Source: Bathymodiolus brooksi (Eukaryota; Mollusca; Bivalvia; Mytilida; Modiolidae). Taken from it: DNA of 64,000 nucleotides. Shown in pieces: positions 11,631 to 25,390 of the stretch; the stretch's first letter is position 1; each line of letters opens with the position of its first letter. The stretch is from positions 26,335,804-26,399,803 of the forward strand of contig OY804579.1 of the NCBI GenBank assembly GCA_963680875.1, read 5' to 3'. Made by a program: the position numbers and the translations under genes. The notes below the pieces were generated by a model that was given only the letters and a program-made list of their open reading frames with translations, was not told where the DNA came from and made no database searches.

Positions 11631-12321
11631 TAGATACGATAACGTAACCCTTAGTCCGCTTTTGCTCCCAGCGAGGGTTACGAATCGGTCCCATTCAACG
11701 TATGGGAGCAGCGCCCGGAGTGATTCACACCGGGCGGTTTTTTGTCCTAATTCCGTTGTAAGTGGTTGAAAAAATTAATGGGGGTGAAAGATAAATATAT
11801 TTAGGTAAACGTTGAGGTATTAAGTAAACGCTCTGCATCAATCCATGGTAGAGTTATATCCATCTGAAAATTTGAATGCATGAAATCTTCTTTCTGTCCG
11901 ACATTTTGTTTACAAGTTGCTATTTCACGTGCACTTGCCTCGTTTTGGAGATATCCTTATTTGGATCAATCGTAGTAAGATCTAGAAAAACATCGTAGTA
12001 ATGTTTTTCATATTTGGCATTTAGATCCATATATGGATAGGTTCCGCCCATCACGAGAGTATACGTAAGGTGCCATGGCGGACAATAAACAATTTTCGAA
12101 TACTAAATCGATCGTGAAGGTAGAAACAGGTATTGTAACACTTATTTCGTATCGCCATTACTTAAAAATTGTAGGGAATAATAAGTTAAGACCAGATATG
12201 CAAAAAGAAAGTTGAAATATTCACTTAACGAAAATTTTAATTTGCTCCCATACGTTGAATGGGACAGATTCGTAAGCCTAACTGGAGCACAAGCGGAATG
12301 AGGGTTACGTTATCGTATCTA
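11631..12321. mobile_element. Non-autonomous DNA transposon with ~80-bp inverted ends and 9-bp target duplication
   Basis: The left end TAGATACGATAACGTAACCC (11631 on) is exactly inverted at the right end (to 12321). Similarity continues for about 80 bp through CCCATTCAACGTATGGGAGC (left arm about 11690-11710) and its inverse (about 12243-12262). Immediately outside, TATAGATTT occurs at 11622-11630 and again at 12322-12330, a perfect 9-bp direct repeat. Long inverted ends with a 9-bp duplication are the hallmark of Mutator-like elements. The 691-bp body has no long frame, so it is non-autonomous. The superfamily is inferred from the duplication length only. Confidence 0.85.
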
Positions 12322-12334
12322 TATAGATTTGTCC

Positions 12335-12659
12335 GACCTGGTCCTGAACTTTGTGATTCGGAACAATTTAAACAATAACGTTTAAGTTCGATTCAATAAT
12401 CCATATTTCGAAATATTCGGCCAAAATCACGGGAATAAGCCATAAAATATCAACTGAAGCGTGTTTATCTAATCCAATTATGAATACTGATTCATCGTAA
12501 CGTAACTAGTGTAAACAACCGATTGCTACACTTTCTTAATGGCGGACGATAGTAACGCCACCCAGCGTCCACGAACGATAACTAGGTAATCACCGATTTA
12601 TGAAAACGTCTTATATATAGGAGAAGACTTCATAAGTTGGTAAAACTTGTGTCTGATCC
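12335..12659. other. Spacer before satellite, no gene seen
   Basis: No coding or RNA signal recognised. Confidence 0.5.
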
Positions 12660-15600
12660 TCTTTAGAACACAAGAACTAAAATACAATGAATTGGTAATT
12701 CTAACACAAGGACTATAATACAATGCGTTAGTAATTCTAACACAAGGACTAAAATACAGTGCGTTGGTAATTCTAACACAAGGACTAAAATACAATGCGT
12801 TGGTAATTCTAGCACAAGGCCTAAAATACAATGCGTTGGTAATTCTAACACAAGGACTCAAATACAATGCGTTGGTAATTCTAACAAACACAAGGACTTA
12901 AAGAGTAATGAGTTGGTAATTCTAACACAAGAACTAAAATACAATGCGTTGGTAATTCTAACACAAGGCCTAAAATACAATGCGTTGGTAATTCTAACAC
13001 AAGGCCTAAAATGCAATGCGTTGGTAATTCTAACACAATGACTCAAATACAATGCGTTGGTAATTCTAACAAACACAAGGACTTAAAGAGTAATGAGTTG
13101 GTAATTCTAACACAAGAACTAAAATACAATGCGTTGGTAATTCTAACACAAGGCCTAAAATACAATGCGTTGGTAATTCTAACACAAGGCCTAAAATACA
13201 ATGCGTTAGTAATTCTAACACAAGGCCTAAAATGCAATGCGTTGGTAATTCTAACACAATGACTCAAATACAATGCGTTGGTAATTCTAACAAACACAAG
13301 GACTTAAAGAGTAATGAGTTGGTAATTCTAACACAAGAACTAAAATACAATGCGTTGGTAATTCTAACACAAGGCCTAAAATACAATGCGTTGGTAATTC
13401 TAACACAAGGCCTAAAATACAATGCGTTAGTAATTCTAACACAAGGCCTAAAATGCAATGCGTTGGTAATTCTAACACAAGGACTCAAATACAATGCGTT
13501 GGTAATTCGAACAAACACAAGGACTTAAAGAGTAATGAGTTGGTAATTCTAACACAAGAACTAAAATACAATGCGTTGGTAATTCTAACACAAGGCCTAA
13601 AATACAATGCGCTAGTAATTCTAACACAAGGCCTAAAATACAATGCGTTGGTAATTCTAACACAAGGCCTAAAATACAATGCGTTAGTAATTCTAACAAA
13701 CACAAGGACTTAGAATGTAATGAGTTGGTAATTCTAACACAAGGCCTAAAATACAATGCGTTGGTAATTCTAACACAAGGCCTAAAATACAATGCGTTAG
13801 TAATTCTAACAAACACAAGGACTTAGAATGTAATGAGTTGGTAATTCTAACACAAGGCCTAAAATACAATGCGTTGGTAATTCTAACACAAGGCCTAAAA
13901 TACAATGCGTTGGTAATTCTAACACAAGGCCTAAAATACAATGCGTTGGTAATTCTAACACAAGGACTAATATACAATGCGTTGGTAATTCTAACACAAG
14001 GACTCAAATACAATGAGTTGGTAATTCTAACAAAAGGCCTAAAATACAATGCGTTGGTAATTCTAACACAAGGCCTAACATACAATGCGTTGGTAATTCT
14101 AACACAAGGACTAAAATACAATGCGTTGGTAATTCTAACACAAGGCCTAAAATACAATGCGTTGGTAATTCTAACACAAGGCCTAAAATACAATGCGTTG
14201 GTAATTCTAACACAAGGCCTAAAATACAATGCGTTAGTAATTCTAACAAACACAAGGACTTAGAATGTAATGAGTTGGTAATTCTAACACAAGGCCTAAA
14301 ATACAATGCGTTGGTAATTCTAACACAAGGCCTAAAATACAATGCGTTGGTAATTCTAACACAAGGACTCAAATACAATGAGTTGGTAATTCTAACAAAA
14401 GGCCTAAGATACAATGCGTTGGTAATTCTAACACAAGGCCTACCATACAATGCGTTGGTAATTCTAACACAAGGACTCAAATACAATGCGCTGGTAATTC
14501 TAACAAACACAAGGACTTAAAGTGTAATGAGTTGGTAATTCTAACACAAGAACTAAAATACAATGCGTTGGTAATTCTAACACAAGGCCTAAAATACAAT
14601 GCGTTGGTAATTCTAACACAAGGCCTAAAATACAATGCGTTAGTAATTCTAACACAAGGCCTAAAATGCAATGCGTTGGTAATTCTAACACAATGACTCA
14701 AATACAATGCGTTGGTAATTCTAACAAACACAAGGACTTAAAGAGTAATGAGTTGGTAATTCTAACACAAGAACTAAAATACAATGCGTTGGTAATTCTA
14801 ACACAAGGCCTAAAATACAATGCGTTGGTAATTCTAACACAAGGCCTAAAATACAATGCGTTAGTAATTCTAACACAAGGCCTAAAATGCAATGCGTTGG
14901 TAATTCTAACACAAGGACTCAAATACAATGCGTTGGTAATTCGAACAAACACAAGGACTTAAAGAGTAATGAGTTGGTAATTCTAACACAAGAACTAAAA
15001 TACAATGCGTTGGTAATTCTAACACAAGGCCTAAAATACAATGCGCTAGTAATTCTAACACAAGGCCTAAAATACAATGCGTTGGTAATTCTAACACAAG
15101 GCCTAAAATACAATGCGTTAGTAATTCTAACAAACACAAGGACTGAGAATGTAATGAGTTGGTAATTCTAACACAAGGCCTAAAATACAATGCGTTGGTA
15201 ATTCTAACACAAGGCCTAAAATACAATGCGTTAGTAATTCTAACAAACACAAGGACTTAGAATGTAATGAGTTGGTAATTCTAACACAAGGCCTAAAATA
15301 CAATGCGTTGGTAATTCTAACACAAGGCCTAAAATACAATGCGTTGGTAATTCTAACACAAGGCCTAAAATACAATCCGTTGGTAATTCTAACACAAGGA
15401 CTAATATACAATGCGTTGGTAATTCTAACACAAGGACTCAAATACAATGAGTTGGTAATTCTAACAAAAGGCCTAAAATACAATGCGTTGGTAATTCTAA
15501 CACAAGGCCTAACATACAATGCGTTGGTAATTCTAACACAAGGACTAAAATACAATGCGTTGGTAATTCTAACACAAGGCCTAAAATACAATGCGTTAGT

Positions 15601-16640
15601 AATTCTAACACAAGGCCTAAAATACAATGCGTTGGTAATTCTAACACAAGGCCTAAAATACAATGCGTTAGTAATTCTAACAAACACAAGGACTTAGAAT
15701 GTAATGAGTTGGTAATTCTAACACAAGGCCTAAAATACAATGCGTTGGTAATTCTAACACAAGGCCTAAAATACAATGCGTTGGTAATTCTAACACAAGG
15801 ACTCAAATACAATGAGTTGGTAATTCTAACACAAGGCCTAAAATACAATGCGTTGGTAATTCTAACACAAGGCCTACCATACAATGCGTTGGTAATTCTA
15901 ACACAAGGACTCAAATACAATGCGCTGGTAATTCTAACAAACACAAGGACTTAAAGTGTAATGAGTTGGTAATTCTAACACAAGAACTAAAATACAATGA
16001 GTTGTTAATTCTAACACAAGGCCTAAAATACATTGCGTTAGTAATTCTAACACAAGGCCTAAAATACAATGCGTTGGTAATTCTAACACAAGGCCTAAAA
16101 TACAATGCGTTAGTAATTCTAAAAAACACAAGGACTTAGAATGTAATGAGTTGGTAATTCAAACACAGGGCCTAAAATACAATGCGTTAGTAATTCTAAC
16201 ACAAGGCCTAAAATACAATGCGTTGGTAATTCTAACACAAGGCCTAAAATACAATGCGTTAGTAATTCTAACAAACACAAGGACTTAGAATGTAATGAGT
16301 TGGTAATTCTAACACAAAGCCTAAAATACAATGCGTTGGTAATTCTAACACAAGGCTTAAATACAATGCGTTGGTAATTCTAACACAAGGCCTAAAATAC
16401 AATGCGTTGGTAATTCTAACACAAGGCCTAAAATACAATACGTTAGTAATTCTAACACAAGGCCTAAAATACAATGCGTTAGTAATTCTAACAAACACAA
16501 GGACTTTGAATGTAATGAGTTGGTAATTCTAACACAAGAACTAAAATACAATGAATTGGTAATTCTAACACAAGGACTAAAATACAATGAGTTGGTAATT
16601 CTAACACAAGGAATAAAATACAATGAGTTGGTAATTCTAA
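12660..16640. repeat. 36-bp satellite with two levels of higher-order structure
   Basis: The core unit carries CTAAAATACAATGCGTTGGT then AATTCTAACACAAGG, about 36 bp, repeated roughly 100-110 times. Variant units of about 41 bp carry AACAAACACAAGGACTTA and reset the frame. The sequence from 13011 recurs at 13232 and 13453 (221-bp period), and again at 14666 and 14887. The block 13086-14519 recurs almost base for base at 14520-15953 (1434-bp period), and a partial third block follows. Because 36 is divisible by three, frames stay open on both strands (12-residue peptides such as VILTQGLKYNAL forward and RITNALYFRPCV reverse). Those frames are artefacts of periodicity, broken at each 41-bp unit. 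Confidence 0.95.
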
Positions 16641-18230
16641 CTCTTCTTGATATTGAATAAGGCATATATAATATTTTCATGGGACTCTACTACATATTAT
16701 TGGACTGATAATTTTAACAATTATTACAAAACATAGAACATTACAGGAGGAAATTACCACGAGGTATTGGACTGGTTATTCTAGCAATTATTAACAAAAT
16801 ATAAAATGAGACAGGCATAAGGTTATAGAGAGGAGGTACTATGGGGTATTGGACTTGTATCGCTAACAAATATTGACAAAATGAATAATAAGACACATAG
16901 TAGATAGATAACAAAAGAGAAATATATGTTCACAGGTTATTTGTCTGGCAATTCTAAAAATCTGATGACCAAAACCATTCTTCTGGATTAGTCTACTGTC
17001 ATTAGACAACATATTGGTTCATACTTTGCTAATTAAGTTTTGTAACTTTTAGATCGCTAACATCCAGTTAGTTATTAGTTATTCCTAAAATCCTCTCTAT
17101 TTTAATTCGTAACAACATTTGTCGGTTTAACTCTGTTGACAACACAATATTAAGTTAGTGATTCTGAGAGTGTCTGTAAATTACCATCCCTGATGCGACT
17201 TAATTATTGTCAATTTACAGAATGATAAAGTAGCGTGGTAAATTACACGTGATAATGACATGTAGATATACTGAAAAATCAATCGTACTTAAAATGTGTT
17301 GCAATTCTAGATAACTTCACATTTTCTTCTGACTAATTTGATATCGATTTGTAGTTCTAAATTGGAGGGTAATAGTTGGCTTTATATCGCTGAAGTAGAC
17401 ACATCGTATTTCTGATTATCCAACTATTCAGAAAATAAATAAAAAAAAATTCTGTTCCCACTGATCTTTGTATGGTAACATGATCATATACTGAACTATT
17501 AGAACTGGCCGTTATATTGATATTGAATGATTTTAATTTTGTATCGCCAATATTTGTCTTCGTTGTCATTGTGTGATGTGTATATGTAGTTTGAAGGATA
17601 GTGTTGCTATTTGGTAATAAAACTAGTTACAGCTTTGTCCTAAGCTAAGAGCTAAGTTTTGTAGTCAGAAGATGCTGGTGAACGTTGCTTTCTATTGAGA
17701 ACTTTTAAACCCCTACGTACACAAATAACAATTTTGACAAAGATTTTCATTAAGTTCAAGATTCCAGCATTTTTTTAAGCACGTTGATCACTTTCTTATA
17801 TGTAAGGGTTGACATTTGTGGAAAGCTCTTGCATGACCGCTTCAATAAAAGTGAAGGTTTGGGTCCATAAAACTAATTTAGTCCCACACTTTTTTATTGA
17901 AGTGCCTGTGCCAATCCAGAAAAAAGTGAGTGGTCATGTATATGTGTTAGGGATATCAATTTTGCCTCTATACGATTGTTCGATTGGGTTTTGGAACTGT
18001 TCTGACAGTATGATCTTGGATTTTTTTTCGTTGTACTGTTGCAAGTCCTGTTATTCAATCGTGTGGAATTGCGTAATTTCGGTTGCTAATAGTGTGTGTG
18101 TGGGTCTTGTTTCACATCAAAACACAGGACTTTGTAATATTGCTTAGTTTTAAGGACCTTATGAAGGTGATCATGAACCTTGTTGCATTAATGATTTCTA
18201 AGTTATATTATCCATAACATTTTTAATACA
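16641..18230. other. Non-coding flank of satellite with degenerate repeats and a small hairpin
   Basis: Three diverged copies of a TATTGGACTG...CAATTATTA-like motif lie near 16697, 16764 and 16839. A hairpin pairs CTTCAATAAAAGTG (near 17839) with CACTTTTTTATTGAAG (near 17887-17902). The 112-residue frame at 17809-18147 spans that hairpin and shows no domain. No gene seen. Confidence 0.55.
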
Positions 18231-18234
18231 TAGA

Positions 18235-18530
18235 AGAGCCCCTGTGGCTCAATGAGTTAGGTAGTTCGGATTACCTAACAACTCGTACAAGCCTATCACC
18301 AATACGGCGTACGGTCGCGCCCGGCTGTGTAAATTACATAAATGGGTGTACTCGACTCGCAGCCGCAAGTGATAAAGTTTACCAGTTGCTTGCCCATGGT
18401 CGGTGGTTCTCACCGGGTACTCCGGCCTCTTCCATCACTAAAACTGGTCGCCATGATATATCTCAAATATTGTTGAAAATAGCGTTAAAACACCACAAGT
18501 CAATCAAAATCAAATCAATACATAGTTAAA
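18235..18530 (+). mobile_element. tRNA-derived SINE, family 1
   Basis: The head GAGCCCCTGTGGCTCAATGA with TGAGTTAGGTAG is tRNA-like (A-box region). The body contains GGTCGGTGGTTCTCACCGGG and ACTCCGGCCTCTTCC, shared in inverse with the copy at 27.0 kb, including the CGCAGCCGCAAGTGATAAAG segment. It lies directly at the left edge of the 25-bp satellite. Confidence 0.82.
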
Positions 18531-18536
18531 AAGTGC

Positions 18537-21500
18537 GTCTATTAGTAATGTGTATGTATGTCATTATTAGTAATGTGTCTGTATGTCATTTTAGTAATGT
18601 GTTTGTATGTCATTATTAGTAATATGTACAATTGCATTTATTTCATTATTAGAAAGGCGTCTGTATGAGACTATTAGTAATGTGTATGTATGTTGTTAAT
18701 AGTAATGTGTCTATATGTCATTATCAATAGTGCATGTATGTCATTATTAGTAATGTGTCTGTATGCCATTATTAGTAATGTGTCTATATGTAACTAGTAG
18801 CAGTGTGTTTGTATGTAATTATTAGTTGTGTGTCTGTATGTCATCATTAGTAATGTGTCTGTATGTAATTATTAGTAATGTGTCTGTATGTCATTATTGG
18901 TAATGTGTCTGTATGTCATTATTGGTAATGTGTCTGTATGTAATTATTAGTAATGTGTCTGTATGTCATTATTAGTAATGTGTCTGTATGCCATTATTAG
19001 TAATGTGTATGTATATAACTATTAGTAAGAGTTATGTGTTTAATTATTGGTAATGTGTATGTATGCCATTATTAGCAATGTTTCGGTATATGACTATTAG
19101 TAATGTGGCTGTATGTAATTATTAGTAATGTGTCTGTATGTCATTATTGGTAATGTGTCTGTATGCCATTATTAGTAATGTGTCTGTATATCACTATTAG
19201 TAAGAGTTATGTGTTTAATTATTAGTAATGTGTCTGTATATAACTATTAGTAATGTGGTTGTGTTTAATTATTAGTAATGTGTCTGTATGTCATTATTGG
19301 TAATGTGTATGTATGTCATTATTGGTAATGTGTCTGTATGTCATTATTGGTAATGTGTCTGTATGCCATTATTAGTAATGTGTCTGTATATAACTATTAG
19401 TAATGTGGCTGTATGTAATTATTATTAATGGATATGTATGTCATTATTGTTAATGTAACTGTATGCTATTATTAGTAATGTGTATGTATATTACTATTAG
19501 GAATGTGGTTGTGTTTAAATATTAGTAATATGTCTATATGTCATCATTGGTAATGTGTATGTATGTAATTATTAATAATGTGCCTGTATGTCATTATTGG
19601 TAATGCAACTGTATGCCATTATTAGTAATGTGTGTGTATATAACTATTAGTAATAGGTATGTGTTTAATTATTAGTAATGTGTCTGTATATAACTATTAG
19701 TAATGTGGTTGTGTTTAATTATTAGTAATGTGGCTGTATGTCATTATTAGTAATGTGTCTGTATGTCATTATTGGTAATGCAACTGTATGCCATTATTAG
19801 TAATGTGTCTGTATATAACTATTAGTAATAGTTATGTGTTTAATTATTAGTAATGTGTCTGTATATAACTATTAGTAATGTGGTTGTGTTTAATTATTAG
19901 TAATGTGTCTGTATGTCATTATTGGTAATGTGTATGTATGTAATTATTAGTAATGGGTATGTATGTCATTATTGTTAATGTAACTGTATGCTATTATTAG
20001 TAATGTGTATGTATATTACTATTAGGAATGTGGTTGTGTTTAAATATTAGTAATATGTCTATATGTCATTATTGGTAATGTGTCTGTATGTCATTATTGG
20101 TAATGTGTCTGTATGCCATTATTAGTAATGTGTCTGTATATTACTATTTGTAATGTGGTTGTGTTTAAATATTAGTAATATGTCTGTATGTCATTATTGG
20201 TAATGTGTCTGTATGTCATTACTGGTAGTGTGTCTGTGTGCCATTATTAGTAATGTGTCTGTATATTACTATTAGTAATGTGGTTGTGTTTAATTATTAG
20301 TAATGTGGTTGTGTTTAATTATTAGTAATATGTCTGTATGTCATTATTGGTAATGTGTCTGTATGCCATTATTAGAAATGTGTCTGTATATAACTATTAG
20401 TAATGTGTTTGTATATCATTATTAGTAATGTTTCTGTATGTCATTATTGGTAATGCAACTGTATGCCATTATTAGTAATGTGTATGTATATTACTATTAG
20501 TAATGTGGTTGTGCTTAGATATTAGTAATATGTCTGTATGTCATTATTGGTAATGTGTCTGTATGTCATTATTGGTAATGTGTCTGTATGCCATTATTAG
20601 TAATGTGTCTGCATATTACTATTAGTAATGTGGTTGTGTTTAATTATTAGTAATATGTCTGTATGTCATTATTGGTAATGTGTCTGTATGTCATTATTGG
20701 TAATGTGTCTGTATGCCATTATTAGTAATGCGTCTGTATATAACTATTAGTAATGTGTCTGTATGCCATTATTAGTAATGCGTCTGTATATAGCTATTAG
20801 TAATGTAGTTGTGTTTAATTATTAGCAATGTGTCTGTATGCCATTATTGGTAATGTGTTTGTATGCCATTATTGGTAATATGTCTGTATGTCATTATTAG
20901 TAATGTGTATGTATGCCATTATTGGTAATGTGTTTGTATGCCATTATTGGTAATATGTCTGTATGTCATTATTAGTAATGTGTCTGTATGCCATTATTGG
21001 TAATATGTCTGTATGTCATTATTAGTAATGTGTCTGTATGCCATTATTGGTAATGTGTCTGTATATAACTATTAGTAAGAGTTATGTGTTTAATTATTAG
21101 TAATGTGTCTGTATATAACTATTAGTAATGTGGTTGTGTTTAATTATTAGTAATATGTCTGTATGTCATTATTGGTAATGTGTATGTATGTCATTATTGG
21201 TAATGTGTCTGTATGTCATTATTGGTAATGTGTCTGTATGCCATTATTAGTAATGTGTCTGTATATAACAATTAGTAATGTGGCTGTATGTAATTATTAT
21301 TTATGGGTATGTATGTCATTATTGTTAATGTAACTGTATGCTATTATTAGTAATGTGTATGTATATTACTATTAGGAATGTGGTTGTGTTTAAATATTAG
21401 TAATATGTCTATATGTCATCATTGGTAATGTGTATGTATGTAATTATTAGTAATGTGTCTGTATGTCATTATTGGTAATGCAACTGTATGCCATTATTAG

Positions 21501-24500
21501 TAATGTGTGTGTATATAACTATTAGTAATAGGTATGTGTTTAATTATTAGTAATGTGTCTGTATATAACTATTAGTAATGTGGTTGTGTTTAATTATTAG
21601 TAATGTGGCTGTATGTCATTATTAGTAATGTGTCTGTATGTCATTATTGGTAATGCAACTGTATGCCATTATTAGTAATGTGTCTGTATATAACTATTAG
21701 TAATAGTTATGTGCTTAATTATTAGTAATGTGTCTGTATATAACTATTAGTAATGTGGTTGTGTTTAATTATTAGTAATGTGTCTGTATGTCATTATTGG
21801 TAATGTGTATGTATGTAATTATTAGTAATGGGCATGTATGTCATTATTGTTAATGTAACTGTATGCTATTATTAGTAATGTGTATGTATATTACTATTAG
21901 GAATGTGGTTGTGTTTAAATATTAGTAATATGTCTATATGTCATCATTGGTAATGAGTCTGTATGTCATTATTGGTAATGTGTCTGTATGTCATTATTGG
22001 TAATGTGTCTGTATGCCATTATTAGTAATGTGTCTGTATATTACTATTTGTAATGTGGTTGTGTTTAAATATTAGTAATATGTCTGTATGTCATTATTGG
22101 TAATGTGTCTGCATGTCATTACTGGTAATGTGTCTGTGTGCCATTATTAGTAATGTGTCTGTATATTAATATTAGTAATGTGGTTGTGTTTAATTATTAG
22201 TAATATGTCTGTATGTCATTATTGGTAATGTGTCTGTATGCCATTATTAGAAATGTGTCTGTATATAACTATTAGTAATGTGTTTGTATATCATTATTAG
22301 TAATGTGTCTGTATGTCATTATTGGTAATGCAACTGTATGCCATTATTAGTAATGTGTATGTATATTACTATTAGTAATGTGGTTGTGCTTAGATATTAG
22401 TAATATGTCTGTATGTCATTATTGGTAATGTGTCTGTATGTCATTATTGGTAATGTGTCTGTATGCCATTATTAGTAATGTGTCTGCATATTACTATTAG
22501 TAATGTGTCTGCATATTACTATTAGTAATGTGGTTGTGTTTAATTATTAGTAATATGTCTGTATGTCATTATTGGTAATGTGTCTGTATGTCATTATTGG
22601 TAATGTGTCTGTATGCCATTATTAGTAATGCGTCTGTATATAACTATTAGTAATGTGTCTGTATGCCATTATTAGTAATGCGTCTGTATATAGCTATTAG
22701 TAATGTAGTTGTGTTTAATTATTAGCAATGTGTCTGTATGCCATTATTGGTAATGTGTTTGTATGCCATTATTGGTAATATGTCTGTATGTCATTATTAG
22801 TAATGTGTATGTATGCCATTATTGGTAATGTGTTTGTATGCCATTATTGGTAATATGTCTGTATGTCATTATTAGTAATGTGTCTGTATGCCATTATTGG
22901 TAATATGTCTGTATGTCATTATTAGTAATGTGTCTGTATGCCATTATTGGTAATGTGTCTGTATATAACTATTAGTAAGAGTTATGTGTTTAATTATTAG
23001 TAATGTGTCTCTATATAACTATTAGTAATGTGGTTGTGTTTAATTATTAGTAATATGTCTGTATGTCATTATTGGTAATGTGTATGTATGTCATTATTGG
23101 TAATGTGTCTGTATGTCATTATTGGTAATGTGTCTGTATGCCATTATTAGTAATGTGTCTGTATATAACAATTAGTAATGTGGCTGTATGTAATTATTAT
23201 TTATGGGTATGTATGTCATTATTGTTAATGTAACTGTATGCTATTATTAGTAATGTGTATGTATATTACTATTAGGAATGTGGTTGTGTTTAAATATTAG
23301 TAATATGTCTATATGTCATCATTGGTAATGTGTATGTATGTAATTATTAGTAATGTGTCTGTATGTCATTATTGGTAATGCAACTGTATGCCATTATTAG
23401 TAATGTGTGTGTATATAACTATTAGTAATAGGTATGTGTTTAATTATTAGTAATGTGTCTGTATATAACTATTAGTAATGTGGTTGTGTTTAATTATTAG
23501 TAATGTGGCTGTATGTCATTATTAGTAATGTGTCTGTATGTCATTATTGGTAATGCAACTGTATGCCATTATTAGTAATGTGTCTGTATATAACTATTAG
23601 TAATAGTTATGTGCTTAATTATTAGTAATGTGTCTGTATATAACTATTAGTAATGTGGTTGTGTTTAATTATTAGTAATGTGTCTGTATGTCATTATTGG
23701 TAATGTGTATGTATGTAATTATTAGTAATGGGCATGTATGTCATTATTGTTAATGTAACTGTATGCTATTATTAGTAATGTGTATGTATATTACTATTAG
23801 GAATGTGGTTGTGTTTAAATATTAGTAATATGTCTATATGTCATCATTGGTAATGAGTCTGTATGTCATTATTGGTAATGTGTCTGTATGTCATTATTGG
23901 TAATGTGTCTGTATGCCATTATTAGTAATGTGTCTGTATATTACTATTTGTAATGTGGTTGTGTTTAAATATTAGTAATATGTCTGTATGTCATTATTGG
24001 TAATGTGTCTGCATGTCATTACTGGTAATGTGTCTGTGTGCCATTATTAGTAATGTGTCTGTATATTAATATTAGTAATGTGGTTGTGTTTAATTATTAG
24101 TAATATGTCTGTATGTCATTATTGGTAATGTGTCTGTATGCCATTATTAGAAATGTGTCTGTATATAACTATTAGTAATGTGTTTGTATATCATTATTAG
24201 TAATGTGTCTGTATGTCATTATTGGTAATGCAACTGTATGCCATTATTAGTTATGTGTATGTATATTACTATTAGTAATGTGGTTGTGCTTAGATATTAG
24301 TAATATGTCTGTATGTCATTATTGGTAATGTGTCTGTATGTCATTATTGGTAATGTGTCTGTATGCCATTATTAGTAATGTGTCTGCATATTACTATTAG
24401 TAATGTGTCTGCATATTACTATTAGTAATGTGTCTGCATATTACTATTAGTAATGTGGTTGTGTTTAATTATTAGTAATATGTCTGTATGTCATTATTGG

Positions 24501-25390
24501 TAATGTGTCTGTATGTCATTATTGGTAATGTGTCTGTATGCCATTATTAGTAATGCGTCTGTATATAACTATTAGTAATGTGTCTGTATGCCATTATTAG
24601 TAATGCGTCTGTATATAGCTATTAGTAATGTAGTTGTGTTTAATTATTAGCCATGTGTCTGTATGCCATTATTGGTAATGTGTTTGTATGCCATTATTGG
24701 TAATATGTCTGTATGTCATTATTAGTAATGTGTCTGTATGCCATTATTGGTAATATGTCTGTATGTCATTATTAGTAATGTGTCTGTATGCCATTATTGG
24801 TAATGTGTCTGTATATAACTATTAGTAAGAGTTATGTGTTTAATTATTAGTAATGTGTCTGTATATAACTATTAGTAATGTGGTTGTGTTTAATTATTAG
24901 TAATATGTCTGTATGTCATTATTGGTAATGTGTATGTATGTCATTATTGGTAATGTGTCTGTATGCCATCATTGGTAATATGTCTGTATGTCATTATTAG
25001 TAATGTGTATGTATGCCATTATTAGTAATGTATCTCTATGTCATTATTAGTAATGTGTATGTATGCCATTATTAGTAATGTGTCTCTATGTCATTATTAG
25101 TTATGTGTCTGTTTGTAACTATTAGTAGTGTGGCTGTATCTTATTATTAGTAATGTGTCTGTATGTCATTATTAGTAATGTGTCTGTATGCCATTATCAG
25201 TAATGCGTCTCTATGTCATTATTAGTAATGTGTCTGTATGCCATTATTAGTAATGTGTCTCTATGTCATTATTAGTTATGTGTCTGTTTGTAACTATTAG
25301 TAGTGTGGCTGTATCTTATTATTAGTAATGTGTCTGTATATCAGTATTAGTAATGTGTCTGTATGCCATTATTAGTAATGTGTTTGAACG
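18537..25390. repeat. 25-bp satellite with higher-order repeat of 74-76 units
   Basis: The unit is 25 bp, with core ATTATTAGTAATGTGTCTGT and then ATGTC; there are about 270 units over 6.85 kb. Rare variants mark larger blocks. ATTAGTAAGAGTTATGTG occurs at 19196, 21071, 22971 and 24821, spacings of 1875, 1900 and 1850 bp (75, 76 and 74 units). A second marker, TCATTATTGTTAATGTAACT, occurs at 19441, 21316 and 23216 with 1875 and 1900 bp spacing. The spacings are exact multiples of 25. Stops are frequent, so no frame is meaningful. Confidence 0.95.

Noticed and set aside
13693..14253. 186-residue repetitive protein on the minus strand
   Set aside because: It is a phase of the 36-bp satellite. 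Equivalent frames exist on the other strand and it ends wherever a 41-bp unit shifts the frame.
17809..18147. 112-residue plus-strand protein
   Set aside because: No recognisable domain, spans a small hairpin, and its composition is that of AT-rich non-coding DNA.
18537..25390. CRISPR-like array of short repeats
   Set aside because: Repeats are contiguous 25-bp units without unique spacers, and the surrounding sequence is eukaryotic transposon DNA.
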